A DNA stretch of 64,000 nt from Archaeoglobus veneficus SNP6 (GTDB lineage: Archaea; Halobacteriota; Archaeoglobi; Archaeoglobales; Archaeoglobaceae). Where the stretch lies: NCBI RefSeq assembly GCF_000194625.1, contig NC_015320.1, positions 62,001-126,000 on the forward strand, in the 5' to 3' direction. The notes under the pieces are model-generated. The model made no database searches and had not been told where the DNA came from. It saw only the letters and a list, made by a program, of their open reading frames with translations. A program made the translations under genes and the position numbers. Positions 32,328-41,582 of this stretch are shown here, in pieces (within the stretch, counting starts at the first letter, position 1; every line of letters starts with the position of its first letter).

Positions 32328-34211
32328 TTAAACTCCAACGAAGTAGTTGAAAACGATAAATGTGACAAGGACGAGGACGAGAGCATGCTTGAGACCAGCC
32401 CTGAGTTCTCCTTCGCCCATCAGTCCAGCTATAAGTCCGCTGACTGTTCCGTTTATCAGGGAGGTGTGATAGAACAGTTTCGAAAGGGCTTCGATGTCTG
32501 GAATTCTGAACTGGGCATAGGCATTCGCTGGAACACTCATCTTTGAGAATATCTGCATGAAGTTGTTGCTCAGCACGAATATAGTGAAGAGAAATACACC
32601 GAAGGTCATGTAAATTACAACGATGTAAACAAACATCTCATTCCTAACCCTTTTCTTGAGCTCGAGGTAAAGTTGCGCGTCCGTTGCTGCTGTAAAGAGG
32701 GCATCCTTTATTGTGCCTGCAGCCTCCATCGCCCTCAGCAGAATTGATGTGACCTTTGTTACAGTCATGCTGCCTATCCTTCTCTCGAATCGCTTTAGAG
32801 CGTCGCTGAGAAGCATTCCCCATTCGAGGTCCTTTCTTATCTTTATTATCTCCGAAGTAAGCACACCGAGATTCGACGTTGACAGGATTCTTATTGCAGA
32901 AACTATGTTAAGTCCGCTCTCGTTCAAACTTGCAAGCTGCTTGAGGAAGTCCGGGATGTGCTCTTCTATCTTCCTCACCCTTCTGTTTCTTATCTCTACC
33001 AGAATTGCGTAGGGTGTTACAGTCACAAGCAGGAATGTGACGAAAATCGTTTCAGGCTCCCAGGTGTAGATGAATGGGAGCATGAGCCCGAAAATCGGCA
33101 GGGTGAAGTAGAATGAGTACTCTGGCCGGTAGATGAATATCCCAAGGTCCCCTATCAGCATTTTAATTGCCCTCGAAACTCTGAGGTAGTATCTTTTCAG
33201 CGGACTCGGATATGTAAACCCCGGCTTTCTGCCGTTCTTTGTGACTCTCGGAATGAGTCTCGAGCGTCTGATCCTCTCACCCGTCCACTTTATCTCCTGC
33301 TCCCTCATCATGGATGAGAGTAGCCAGATGAAAGCGAGTCCGCCTATAGGCATGTAGAGGTATATCAGGAGCTGCATGAGATGCATCGTCGTGCTGCCGA
33401 GCATCCCCATTACGACGAAGATTATCAGCATAAAGAGCGGGGCCACAACGAGGGCCGCAACGTACACTTCTGCGAGTATTCCGAGGCTGTTGAGGAATAA
33501 ATCCTGGTATTTCTCCCTTTCATCCATCAAATGCTTGGATTTGAAGTCGAGGAACTCGCTTAGCCTTCCGCTGCCCTCTATAACGCTGACAAAGTCGTCG
33601 AGGAAGTCTGCAAAGCGCTGTGAAGGTGTCGTGGACGCAACATATTTCATTGCCGAGATTAAATCCTTGTGGAACATCTCAACCCCGTTCACGATTACGG
33701 CAAACTCCTTTCCAACCTCTCCCGTTACTGAAACCTCCTCTGCAATAACCCTGCACATCTCAAGCACTGAAATACCGCCCCTGGACATTCCGAGCATCAT
33801 GTTGACAACATGGGGGAAAACGACTTCAATCTGCTTCCTTCTGTGCGATGCGTAGAGCTTGGGGTACACAAGAATCAGATACCTCGTAGCGATTGTAAGA
33901 ACAGCAGTTAAAAGGGCGGCAATTATCCAGTTAAGACCTTCAAAACCAAAGTACAATGATATAGGCACTCCTATGGCATAGCCCATAGCGAAATAAAAGG
34001 GTGCGAGGAGCAGGGGGTAAAATGTCGCCACTGCAAGATACTTTGGAACGGTAACCGGAAACCTGCTGCTCCTGAGACACTTCTCGAGGTCGTGGTATCG
34101 CTCTCTGTTTGCTCTATATCTCTTTCTGAAGTACCTTACAAGGGCGGGAGGCGCATAAATTCCGAATGTTTTAACGTAAACATCAGCTTCGTTCTTCCGC
34201 AACAGCTTCAT
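32328..34211 (-). CDS. Type IV pilus membrane platform protein (GspF/TadC-like, two T2SSF domains)
   Basis: The 627-residue protein starts MKLLRKNEADV at 34209-34211, overlapping the ATPase gene by 29 bp. It has two copies of the T2SSF helical domain (around residues 110-230 and 415-540) with membrane helices between and a hydrophobic C-terminus (ALVLVLVTFIVFNYF). It would anchor pilus assembly in the membrane and be driven by the ATPase encoded just upstream. It resembles the archaeal adhesion-pilus type rather than the archaellum, since no archaellin operon is seen. Confidence 0.88.
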   Translation of the reverse strand: MKLLRKNEADVYVKTFGIYAPPALVRYFRKRYRANRERYHDLEKCLRSSRFPVTVPKYLAVATFYPLLLAPFYFAMGYAIGVPISLYFGFEGLNWIIAALLTAVLTIATRYLILVYPKLYASHRRKQIEVVFPHVVNMMLGMSRGGISVLEMCRVIAEEVSVTGEVGKEFAVIVNGVEMFHKDLISAMKYVASTTPSQRFADFLDDFVSVIEGSGRLSEFLDFKSKHLMDEREKYQDLFLNSLGILAEVYVAALVVAPLFMLIIFVVMGMLGSTTMHLMQLLIYLYMPIGGLAFIWLLSSMMREQEIKWTGERIRRSRLIPRVTKNGRKPGFTYPSPLKRYYLRVSRAIKMLIGDLGIFIYRPEYSFYFTLPIFGLMLPFIYTWEPETIFVTFLLVTVTPYAILVEIRNRRVRKIEEHIPDFLKQLASLNESGLNIVSAIRILSTSNLGVLTSEIIKIRKDLEWGMLLSDALKRFERRIGSMTVTKVTSILLRAMEAAGTIKDALFTAATDAQLYLELKKRVRNEMFVYIVVIYMTFGVFLFTIFVLSNNFMQIFSKMSVPANAYAQFRIPDIEALSKLFYHTSLINGTVSGLIAGLMGEGELRAGLKHALVLVLVTFIVFNYFVGV

Positions 34212-35787
34212 AGTATTCACCGTACTTTTTGCCCTCGTCAATTATAAGTCCGAAATCTTCGCCCGGATTCCTGTAATAGGCGTGAATCATCCTCGTTACC
34301 TCTCTGTAGTCTCTTATACCGAGTTCGTGGAGTTTTGTTAGGTACTCCGCCCTCCGCCTGAGTTCTTCCATCGTGGTCTCGATGTCCTCTCCCATTGCCA
34401 TGGATATCTTCTCGAGCTTCTTCATGCTGCCAACGAGCCTGTATCCATCTACGTAGGGATCCCACGCGTAAACCTCGTTTATCAGGAGGTTTCTGTCTGC
34501 TGGATCTATTCCGAGAATCTCGTATACACCCTTGGCTCTCCTCTTCTTCACACCTTCTTTCGTCCACTGAATCTGAACAGCAACTATGTCGAGGAACTGG
34601 ATCATGCTCCTCGGAACGTTGAGCGGACTGCTCTCGAGCCTGTATATGGCCTGCTGGATGTCTCCAGCATGCAACGTTGCGTAGGCAGCGTGGCCCGTTG
34701 ACATGGCCTGGAAGAGAGTCTGCGCCTCTCTACCCCTAACCTCTCCAACCACTATGTAGTCGGGCCTCTGCCTCAGCGACGTCTTGAGCAGGTCGTACAT
34801 GTCTATCTCCTTTTCCTCATCTCCTATCGCCTGCCTCGTTACTCCGGCAACCCAGTTCTCATGCATAAGAGCGATTTCTCTCGTATCCTCTATGGAGACT
34901 ATCTTCGCCTCCGGAGGGATGAACATCAGTAGAGCGTTGAGAGTCGTTGTTTTTCCGCTTGCTGTCTCACCGATCACCATCAGGTTGAGCTTGTTCTCGA
35001 CGGCCATCCAGAAGTACGCAAGCTGTTCTGCTGTGTACGTTCCCAGACTCAGCAAATCGATAGGCGTGAATGGATCCTCTGTAAACTTCCTTATGGTGAA
35101 GGATGAGCCCCTCGGTGTTACATCCACACCGTACGTCGCCTGCAGTCTGCTCCCATCGGGCAGCGTAGCGTCGATTATCGGGTTGCCGTGGCTGATATGC
35201 TTGTCGCACATCTGGACGAGTGTTTGCACGTATCGGTCGAGCTCTTCGGAGGTAAAAACGAGGTAGGAGCGTATGTTTCCGAATTCCTTGTGGTAGACGT
35301 AGATAGGGATGTTGTACCCATCGCAATGTATGTCCTCTATATAGGGATCGTTCATAATCGGGTCTATAACGCCGAAGCCGAGGAAGTCCCGAAAGATGTA
35401 ATACAGGTACTTTGCGTTGAGTTCTTTATTAACGACAACACCGTATTCGTTAATAAGCTCCATGTATGATTTGGCGAGAATAGACTCCTTAATCTCGTAG
35501 TTCAGCGATAGATCCTTAAGAAGGAGGACATCTTCAAGGTCTTTGAAGATTTCGTCCAGAAGAGAGACCTCCTCCTCAGTGAGAAATGGTTCGACTGCAT
35601 GATACATCCTCTCTCCATTTTCCCTGTTGAGCGTGATTACCACTTTTACGAGTGGTCTGAAAATCCAGTATTCTCTGAGAACATCCTCGTGTTCATTCAG
35701 CATCCAGTCCTGAAGAAGGACATCTTCACTAACACCGTCCAGGTATTTCTCGAGCATCGGATAGTAGAACCCCGGTTTGAATTTCAT
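34183..35787 (-). CDS. Type II/IV secretion-system ATPase (pilus assembly, GspE/FlaI-like)
   Basis: The 534-residue protein has an N-terminal domain (1-230) and a RecA-like ATPase. Motifs are Walker A GETASGKTT, Asp box SIEDTRE, Walker B YIVVGEVRGREAQTLFQAMSTGH and the His box ATLHAG. It powers pilin assembly at the cytoplasmic face. The gene has its own leaderless-type promoter and is followed by the platform protein gene. Confidence 0.93.
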   Translation of the reverse strand: MKFKPGFYYPMLEKYLDGVSEDVLLQDWMLNEHEDVLREYWIFRPLVKVVITLNRENGERMYHAVEPFLTEEEVSLLDEIFKDLEDVLLLKDLSLNYEIKESILAKSYMELINEYGVVVNKELNAKYLYYIFRDFLGFGVIDPIMNDPYIEDIHCDGYNIPIYVYHKEFGNIRSYLVFTSEELDRYVQTLVQMCDKHISHGNPIIDATLPDGSRLQATYGVDVTPRGSSFTIRKFTEDPFTPIDLLSLGTYTAEQLAYFWMAVENKLNLMVIGETASGKTTTLNALLMFIPPEAKIVSIEDTREIALMHENWVAGVTRQAIGDEEKEIDMYDLLKTSLRQRPDYIVVGEVRGREAQTLFQAMSTGHAAYATLHAGDIQQAIYRLESSPLNVPRSMIQFLDIVAVQIQWTKEGVKKRRAKGVYEILGIDPADRNLLINEVYAWDPYVDGYRLVGSMKKLEKISMAMGEDIETTMEELRRRAEYLTKLHELGIRDYREVTRMIHAYYRNPGEDFGLIIDEGKKYGEYYEAVAEERS

Positions 35788-35935
35788 GCGTATGGAAGTG
35801 GCAATTTTTGATTTATAGTTCTTTCCAATAGGTGTATGATGAAATCAGTGGGAAAATATTTATACATATTATATAATCTGGATTAAGTCTGGAATCAATA
35901 AGATTGTACATTAGAATAATAATTTGTAGTTATAA
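35788..35935 (-). promoter_or_regulatory. Promoter region of the secretion ATPase gene
   Basis: On the minus strand CTATAAAT (35811-35818) lies about 24-31 bp before the ATG at 35785-35787. The remaining AT-rich 115 bp separates the ATPase unit from the pilin genes upstream and may contain the pilin operon's terminator. Confidence 0.55.
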
Positions 35936-36688
35936 CTACGTGCTTATTGTCGTGTCGAGGACGTAGCGGGTGAGAACGAGTCTGTTGAAGTAGATTGAAA
36001 CTTTAAGTGTGCTACCGTTAAGCTCCGTCTGCAGAACGGTGTTTTCCGTATAACCCCTGAGGTCATCGAAGTACCTCTTCCACGCCTGTGCGTATTCAGA
36101 AGTTATATTCATGACCACGTATCCACTTGTGTTGAAAATCTTCGTTTCTGAGGAGTTGTACCTTATCTCTATCTCTGCAAATCCTTTTCCGCCTACGGAG
36201 CCGCTCCCTCTTATCTCCGTGAGGGCTATGAACAGAATTGTCTCGTTGTTGACAGTCTTTTTGTATATGAATATTCTTGGTTCAGAAACCATTACGGGAT
36301 TCCTGCTGAGAAGCCATACACCCCCGTTCTCAAACGCAACCTTCGTGTCCATGTAAGCGTACTCTATTACCCCCATATTACCGGAGTATGCGTAGATTGT
36401 GGTGTTGTTGGATGTAACGCTAACAGACATCTCCCCGCCTGAATTTACGCTTATACTTCCCTCGTTTATCAGCAGCCTTATGCTTTTGACGGGATTCTTG
36501 CTGTAGGCAGCGTACTCTATTATGTTCTGTATTTTCCTGAACCCCTGAGCCATGCTCTCGTACTTCACCTTCCCCTTCGCATCGTTTATCATGAAGTACG
36601 TGTGGGAGAAAACGAGGGAGAGGGCAAGGATGACTATTCCGAGAATTAATGAGAATCCTAGGACGTTTGAAACTGCTTTCTCGTTCAT
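35936..36688 (-). CDS. Type IV pilin-like protein (DUF7289 type)
   Basis: The 250-residue protein starts at ATG 36686-36688, coupled to the previous gene (ATGA) with GAGGT upstream. The N-terminus MNEKAVSNVLGFSLILGIVILALSL is a class III-like signal with one hydrophobic helix. The body is beta-rich with several N-glycosylation sequons. A 49-residue segment from EIRGSGSVGG to AWKRY is identical to the pilin encoded just upstream. Confidence 0.83.
   Translation of the reverse strand: MNEKAVSNVLGFSLILGIVILALSLVFSHTYFMINDAKGKVKYESMAQGFRKIQNIIEYAAYSKNPVKSIRLLINEGSISVNSGGEMSVSVTSNNTTIYAYSGNMGVIEYAYMDTKVAFENGGVWLLSRNPVMVSEPRIFIYKKTVNNETILFIALTEIRGSGSVGGKGFAEIEIRYNSSETKIFNTSGYVVMNITSEYAQAWKRYFDDLRGYTENTVLQTELNGSTLKVSIYFNRLVLTRYVLDTTIST
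36071..36217. repeat. Shared 147-bp pilin tract, copy 1
   Basis: This is identical to 36787-36933 except for one base (atattc here, atgttc there). Flanking parts of the two pilin genes are strongly diverged, which points to recent gene conversion or strong constraint. Confidence 0.93.
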
Positions 36689-37389
36689 ACCCACAACCTC
36701 ACATCCACGACGTACCTCGAAATCGTCAGGTAAGTGAAGTCCACCCTCGCATATTCGCTGGAGACCGTAAACCCTTCCTCCTCAAGGTACCTCTTCCACG
36801 CCTGTGCGTATTCAGAAGTTATGTTCATGACCACGTATCCACTTGTGTTGAAAATCTTCGTTTCTGAGGAGTTGTACCTTATCTCTATCTCTGCAAATCC
36901 TTTTCCGCCTACGGAGCCGCTCCCTCTTATCTCGTATATCGCTATGGAGACATTGCTCCCCTGAACCTTTATGCGAGGTGGATACACAATGTACGCTCCT
37001 GTGCTTCCTTTACTCCAAACGCCCCCGCACTCAATGCAGGTTTTGTCATCTCCGTGAACATACTCAATTTTGCCCGGAGTTGTTGTCAGAGTGTAGAGGT
37101 TAGCCGTAGAGTTATTGACATAGAGTGTAAGGCTGTTATCACTGGAGACAGAAAGACTTCCGCCAGAGAGGGCGAATCTGACCCTTGCCGACGGCATGAC
37201 ATCTGCAGAAACTTTTGAAATAGTCTCGCTCGTCGCGACCATCATGGCTGCAACGTTTCTCGTTCTGATGATCTGCTGGTTCGACTCAATTACCGGATTG
37301 CCGTAAACAATGAGAATTGACACAGTCAGTGTTACCACTACGAGCATCAGCAGGCTTCCAACAACCTCTGAAACAGCCTTCTCCCTCAT
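36685..37389 (-). CDS. Type IV pilin-like protein (DUF7289 type), paralogue
   Basis: The 234-residue protein has an N-terminus MREKAVSEVVGSLLMLVVVTLTVSIL with a pilin-like helix. A cysteine pair (CIEC) in the middle is absent from the other pilin. The shared 49-residue segment (EIRGSGSVGG to AWKRY) lies in the C-terminal half. The 5' end overlaps the VWA gene stop and the 3' end overlaps the next pilin start. Confidence 0.83.
   Translation of the reverse strand: MREKAVSEVVGSLLMLVVVTLTVSILIVYGNPVIESNQQIIRTRNVAAMMVATSETISKVSADVMPSARVRFALSGGSLSVSSDNSLTLYVNNSTANLYTLTTTPGKIEYVHGDDKTCIECGGVWSKGSTGAYIVYPPRIKVQGSNVSIAIYEIRGSGSVGGKGFAEIEIRYNSSETKIFNTSGYVVMNITSEYAQAWKRYLEEEGFTVSSEYARVDFTYLTISRYVVDVRLWV
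36787..36933. repeat. Shared 147-bp pilin tract, copy 2
   Basis: See 36071-36217; 146 of 147 bases are identical. Confidence 0.93.
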
Positions 37390-39758
37390 TTCAGCTCAAC
37401 CTTCTCCGCCTCAGTTCTCGTTACGTTAACCTCACACACAGGCAGGTATATCGTGTTATAACTGACCCCTGTAAACGGATACGGAAGGTACGTCACGTTC
37501 GATAGCTCGAAGACGTTGGTTTCAGTAATCCCTTCTTTCTCAATTGTCACAAAGAAACTGGCTGTCCACGTTTCATTTATCCTTATACTGGACAGGTTCC
37601 ACTGGATTGTGGTATAGCCAGTTGATGCGTCGTACGTCACATTTGCATTGGAAGGTTCGGCTACAAGTTCGACGCCCTCTGGCAGAACGTCGGTAATCGT
37701 CACGTTCTTCGCAGCCTTCTCTTTCAACTCTTTGGCTATCTGACGATATATGCTGCTGAGCTCTTCTGACGTTGCAGCGAAGTAGTAGTAGTCCGGCGAA
37801 GTTGCTATCTGCTTGAGCAGCGTCTCGTTTGCATCGTTTCCAAATCCTATGGTGTAGATCAGGATTTGCTCGCCACCGATGGTCGTTTGCTTTGTCGTTT
37901 CTGCCTCCTCTATTGCTTCCTGAATTGCAAGGGTTTCGCTTGCAGTTCCATCGGAGGTTAAAGTCGGGTTTCCGTCAGAAAGCACTATCATAACAGGAAT
38001 GTTTCCGGGAGCTGTATTTGCCACCAGTTCTTGCCTTGCCACCTTAATTCCTCCGCCCATAGGAGTGCCGCCGTATGCCCACAGGTCGTCTATGCTGTTG
38101 TTCGCGGAAAGAGTGTCGTTTGTAAGGGTTTGACTTACGTCGTACCGTGGAGTATACCCTCCCGGAACGTCTCCACCAAAGTAGGCAACGCCAACCTGGT
38201 CAGAGCTTTTGAGAAATCCGTTGAATGTCTTCGCTGCTATCTTCGCTGCATCGATTTTTGCTATGTACACGTTCAGATAAAATTCCTGCTCACCGTACGG
38301 AAAGTCCGCAACAACGTAGGCTGTGTATGTACCACCGGCATTTGTAGTTTCATAAGCCTCACCATTAGACGAAGAATACGGCCCGTAAAGACCTCCGTCT
38401 TCAACCCAGAGGTGGAGTTCTTTAGTTCCGTTTACCGGCGTAGCCTCAATTTTCAGGTTCTCGACACTTGGAACGTTAATTGTGAACGTCTGGGGGGCTG
38501 CATAAAGCGTAAAATTGTGGGAATCAACGAGATACCACGTTCCTCCAGACTTTTTGTAAATATCAACGTGAACAGTATCGTAGCCTGTTGGATAATCGGC
38601 AACAACGGCAATACTCCAGTTACCCTCTACCGGGTTTGTAACGTAGTACATCTCCCCGTTGGGTATTGCGTACTGCGCCCTCGCAAAGTCCCCGTCGGGA
38701 GACTTAACCCAGAGGTCCACGTCTTTTCCATTCTCTGAATACGCCTCGATTGCAAGTTTCTGGAAAGAGTCGTCAACATAAACACTTCCCTCCCATTTAG
38801 CCGGCGTAGCAACTCCGTAATCCGATTTGTAGATTGTGTAGCCGTTGTCTCCGTAGTAATCAGGATCCATGCTTCCCGAAACGTCTATGACGTGCATTAT
38901 GCTGATGTTCCTTGAAGTTTCAGCGATTCCTTCTCCACTCAGGAAAATGGTAATTCTCACAGGCTCTCCAGGCTGAGCAACCTCCGGAACAACGAATTTA
39001 TCGACGTAGAGTGTTGGATCTGGTGTGGATGGATTTACTGTGATGTTAATCGTATCTGTATCGCAGTAGCCGTAGGAATCACAAACTGTGAGCTTTGCAG
39101 TATACGTACCCGACGAGGAATACGAATGCTGAACGAGTGCAGTCGAAGGATTATTTGGATCGTAGCTCAGCCAGGATGTGGAACTCCCATCCCCGAATTC
39201 CCATTTAAAGCTCAGACTACCCTCTCCACTCGAATAGGTCATGTCAAAGGTCACAGATTGATCTACAGTGGCGTTGGTAGGATGCGCCACCGCTACTGCT
39301 GTTGGCAGCACATGGAAGCTCCTTGAAAACACGAGTTCGTGATCCGGCTTTACGCTGAAGGTTTCGCCAGACGGAAACACCTCAAGGGCTATTCCGCTGA
39401 GCGGAATGTATTCAGTTCTTCCAAGTCTTTCGGAGGTAAGCATTAGCGTCCTGTTACCTCCGACTGTCGTGAACGCAGCTTTGAAATCATATTCTCCAAT
39501 TCTGTATGGCATGTGGATTTTCGCTTTAATGTAACCGTTTTGAGGGGCAACGAGAGCCATGTCAACAAGCTTTGTAGCAATCTGGTTGCCTATGTCTTCG
39601 AACTGATTTTTCATGGCAATACTCGTCGGAGTATCGACGAGGAGGTCGTTGAGCTGAAGCATTATGAATCCCATGAATACCGTGAGTATTCCCGTAATCA
39701 GAATGTACTCAATGAGGACCGAGACTGCTTTACACGACGACTGTTTGCGTGTCCTCAT
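37386..39758 (-). CDS. Large pilin-like surface protein with PKD and VWA domains (candidate pilus-tip adhesin)
   Basis: The 790-residue protein has an N-terminal pilin-type helix (AVSVLIEYILITGILTVFMGFIML), a PKD domain (about 165-245; FKWEFGDGSST), and a split von Willebrand A domain beginning MHVIDVSGSMD (MIDAS DxSxS) and resuming at AKIAAKTFNGF...VLSDGNPT. Two similar beta modules ending in VVADYPTGYD and VVADFPYGEQ are inserted within the VWA domain. A C-terminal DUF11-like segment (NVTITDVLPEGVELV) follows. Many sequons suggest glycosylation. The gene lies among pilin genes, so a metal-dependent adhesin at the tip is likely (inference). Confidence 0.85.
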   Translation of the reverse strand: MRTRKQSSCKAVSVLIEYILITGILTVFMGFIMLQLNDLLVDTPTSIAMKNQFEDIGNQIATKLVDMALVAPQNGYIKAKIHMPYRIGEYDFKAAFTTVGGNRTLMLTSERLGRTEYIPLSGIALEVFPSGETFSVKPDHELVFSRSFHVLPTAVAVAHPTNATVDQSVTFDMTYSSGEGSLSFKWEFGDGSSTSWLSYDPNNPSTALVQHSYSSSGTYTAKLTVCDSYGYCDTDTINITVNPSTPDPTLYVDKFVVPEVAQPGEPVRITIFLSGEGIAETSRNISIMHVIDVSGSMDPDYYGDNGYTIYKSDYGVATPAKWEGSVYVDDSFQKLAIEAYSENGKDVDLWVKSPDGDFARAQYAIPNGEMYYVTNPVEGNWSIAVVADYPTGYDTVHVDIYKKSGGTWYLVDSHNFTLYAAPQTFTINVPSVENLKIEATPVNGTKELHLWVEDGGLYGPYSSSNGEAYETTNAGGTYTAYVVADFPYGEQEFYLNVYIAKIDAAKIAAKTFNGFLKSSDQVGVAYFGGDVPGGYTPRYDVSQTLTNDTLSANNSIDDLWAYGGTPMGGGIKVARQELVANTAPGNIPVMIVLSDGNPTLTSDGTASETLAIQEAIEEAETTKQTTIGGEQILIYTIGFGNDANETLLKQIATSPDYYYFAATSEELSSIYRQIAKELKEKAAKNVTITDVLPEGVELVAEPSNANVTYDASTGYTTIQWNLSSIRINETWTASFFVTIEKEGITETNVFELSNVTYLPYPFTGVSYNTIYLPVCEVNVTRTEAEKVELK

Positions 39759-40146
39759 ACTCCACCTCCGTGTTGCTGAACACGATTTTCACTGTGTAAG
39801 AGGTTATTGTACCGTCAGCACTCGTTTTAACATCGATAACCTCTATGCTCGCGTAGCTTCCATGGGACGCGTAGAGTTGCTGAACCTGTCTGTCGATTTG
39901 CTTTGCGTAGTAGAGAAAGCTCTCTGGACTCAGTGTAGCGTACTCCTTCAGCTTTTCGAGGGCAAGTTCTCTTAAATCTCTGATCGCGTCCTTCGGAAAG
40001 CTGAGTTGAGTTACACCAGATTCAGTTCCAGCGAGGATGTTCTGGGTGTAAACAAGTGAAAGACCAGCAAGCAGAATTGAGACTACCAGCGCGAGGATTA
40101 TTACGATCTGTCCCTTCTCATCGCCAGCAAGGCTTAAACGCGCCAT
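39730..40146 (-). CDS. Pseudopilin-like protein of the pilus locus
   Basis: The 138-residue protein has a charged start (GDEKGQ) and a membrane helix IVIILALVVSILLAGLSLVYTQNIL. A helical region and a short beta domain ending TEVEYEDTQTVVV follow. It resembles small archaeal DUF7261-like proteins next to secretion ATPases. It overlaps its neighbours by 13 and 29 bp. Confidence 0.72.
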   Translation of the reverse strand: MARLSLAGDEKGQIVIILALVVSILLAGLSLVYTQNILAGTESGVTQLSFPKDAIRDLRELALEKLKEYATLSPESFLYYAKQIDRQVQQLYASHGSYASIEVIDVKTSADGTITSYTVKIVFSNTEVEYEDTQTVVV

Positions 40147-40670
40147 AGTATCATTCTCACCTCCAGCACGACCGGATAGTCTGAATCGATGGTTCCTTCA
40201 GCACCTCCTGTTCCGTTAATCCTGAAAGGAGAATCGCTCACGAACTCTCCGTTCTTTATCAGAACGTACGTGGAAACGGCAACAGTATCCGAAGTGGGAG
40301 TTCTATCCGTTAACCTGTAAACATTCAGGGTTGAGTTGTTGAACCACCACACCTCGAGGTTGTACTGAATATTATCAGGTAAAGCGTGATCTATAGTTTC
40401 AAAAAGCTCAACAGGCGGAGTTGTTGCGTTCAGTCTCCTCAACGCGTTTTCGAGGGTGTCTTTCGCCGGGGAGTCCGGGTTTTTCAGGGCAGTTAATACA
40501 TCAAGCCCGTACTGCCTGAGCTGCGCATCAACACTCTCGCCAGAAAGGGGAGATATAACGAGGGTTGACTGGAAGAGGAAGTAAGCTACCATGAGCATTA
40601 ATACAGCAGCAACGAGGCCTTCCAGTGTAAAGGCCTGTCCTTTACCACACGCAAACAACGAGTTTCGCAC
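40134..40670 (-). CDS. Pseudopilin-like protein (DUF7288 type)
   Basis: The 178-residue protein has a short charged leader (ACGKGQAF), a helix TLEGLVAAVLMLMVAYFLFQSTLVI, then a beta-rich domain with LRQYGLDVLTALKN. Family assignment is by memory of gene order in Archaeoglobus-like pilus loci. It overlaps the upstream gene by 29 bp. Confidence 0.72.
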   Translation of the reverse strand: MRNSLFACGKGQAFTLEGLVAAVLMLMVAYFLFQSTLVISPLSGESVDAQLRQYGLDVLTALKNPDSPAKDTLENALRRLNATTPPVELFETIDHALPDNIQYNLEVWWFNNSTLNVYRLTDRTPTSDTVAVSTYVLIKNGEFVSDSPFRINGTGGAEGTIDSDYPVVLEVRMILWRV

Positions 40671-41529
40671 CTATTCTCCCCCCGATGTATTCCCCTACGT
40701 TCGTCATTACGACGTAACCCCTGACGTTGTGAACTCTGACTTTAACCTGCGTGGCTCCAGCAGAATTGATTTCATCGGTTATATCGAAGGCTCCAATAGT
40801 CTCGTCATCACCCCTGACATCTATGATCAGGTTACTGTTTAGCCAGACCTTCATCCACGGAGTTGAGTTCGTTGTGTTTACGTTTCTGCTCTCTATAATT
40901 ATAACGAAGGCTGTAACCGGAGGTGTGACATCGAACGTAAACGTCCTCGTACTTGGGGTGTCAACCTTGCTCGAAATGGTAGCAATCTTTGTGGCATTAT
41001 CGTACGCAATAATTCTTTCGTACCTTACAACGTCACCGTAGTTCGGAACGGGTTTTCCTATCAGAAGCAATGGCTGGCTGTCATTCATCGCATAAATGGG
41101 ATGCGAAGAGTTGCTCCTGAAAAGCTGGAGAGATATGTTGTAGTCGAAGGTTTCATGGGGGTCGTAAAGTCCGAGCGCTGCCCTCACAGCCTCGTATCCA
41201 GCGGTGTCATAGTACTTCTGTAAAGCCTCTATCTTATCTATACTGAGCACGTTCGGTTTTACTGCAAGACCCGCCCTGATTTTAACGTCCTCGCTGTAGT
41301 GATTTTCCCAGTCTGTCCCGTTGGCTGTCCCATTGGTCCAGTAGCCGGCATCTTCAGCGAGAATACTTGCTGTGCGGTACGCAAGAGGGTACAGAGCGAT
41401 ATCTCCCCTCTCCACGACGAAAATCGATGGAATGTACTGAGCTATAAAGATGAAACTCAGCATAAAAATCGTGAGGCCAATCAGCATATCGAGACTCAAC
41501 TGGCCATCGTTCCTGCCGGAATTCTTCAT
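40642..41529 (-). CDS. Pseudopilin-like protein (DUF7287 type), first gene of the pilin operon
   Basis: The 295-residue protein has the leader GRNDGQ and a helix LSLDMLIGLTIFMLSFIFIAQYIPSIF, typical of class III signal substrates. A long glycine-poor surface domain with sequons (NGT, NGT, NIS, NSS, NDS, NAT) follows. Its start is 17 nt after a GGAGGTG, rather far, so translation initiation may be weak or the start imprecise. Confidence 0.72.
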   Translation of the reverse strand: MKNSGRNDGQLSLDMLIGLTIFMLSFIFIAQYIPSIFVVERGDIALYPLAYRTASILAEDAGYWTNGTANGTDWENHYSEDVKIRAGLAVKPNVLSIDKIEALQKYYDTAGYEAVRAALGLYDPHETFDYNISLQLFRSNSSHPIYAMNDSQPLLLIGKPVPNYGDVVRYERIIAYDNATKIATISSKVDTPSTRTFTFDVTPPVTAFVIIIESRNVNTTNSTPWMKVWLNSNLIIDVRGDDETIGAFDITDEINSAGATQVKVRVHNVRGYVVMTNVGEYIGGRIGAKLVVCVW

Positions 41530-41582
41530 TACAATTATTATGTTGGCACCTCCTTATAAATGCGTTGCGGTGAAGTTTATAT
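41530..41582. promoter_or_regulatory. Compact divergent promoter between the pilin operon and NOB1
   Basis: On the plus strand, cttataaat (41553-41561) is 20-28 bp before ATG 41581, fitting a leaderless NOB1 mRNA. On the minus strand, ATATAAAC (complement of 41575-41582) would drive the pilin operon, whose leader contains AAGGAGGTG. The two TATA boxes overlap each other's transcribed region. Confidence 0.55.

Noticed and set aside
32328-35787. Archaellum (motility) operon
   Set aside because: No archaellin, FlaH-like or FlaK-like genes; the associated proteins match pilus-type loci.
38031-38738. 235-codon frame antisense to the VWA protein gene
   Set aside because: No recognisable domain; the opposite strand has a clear multi-domain protein.
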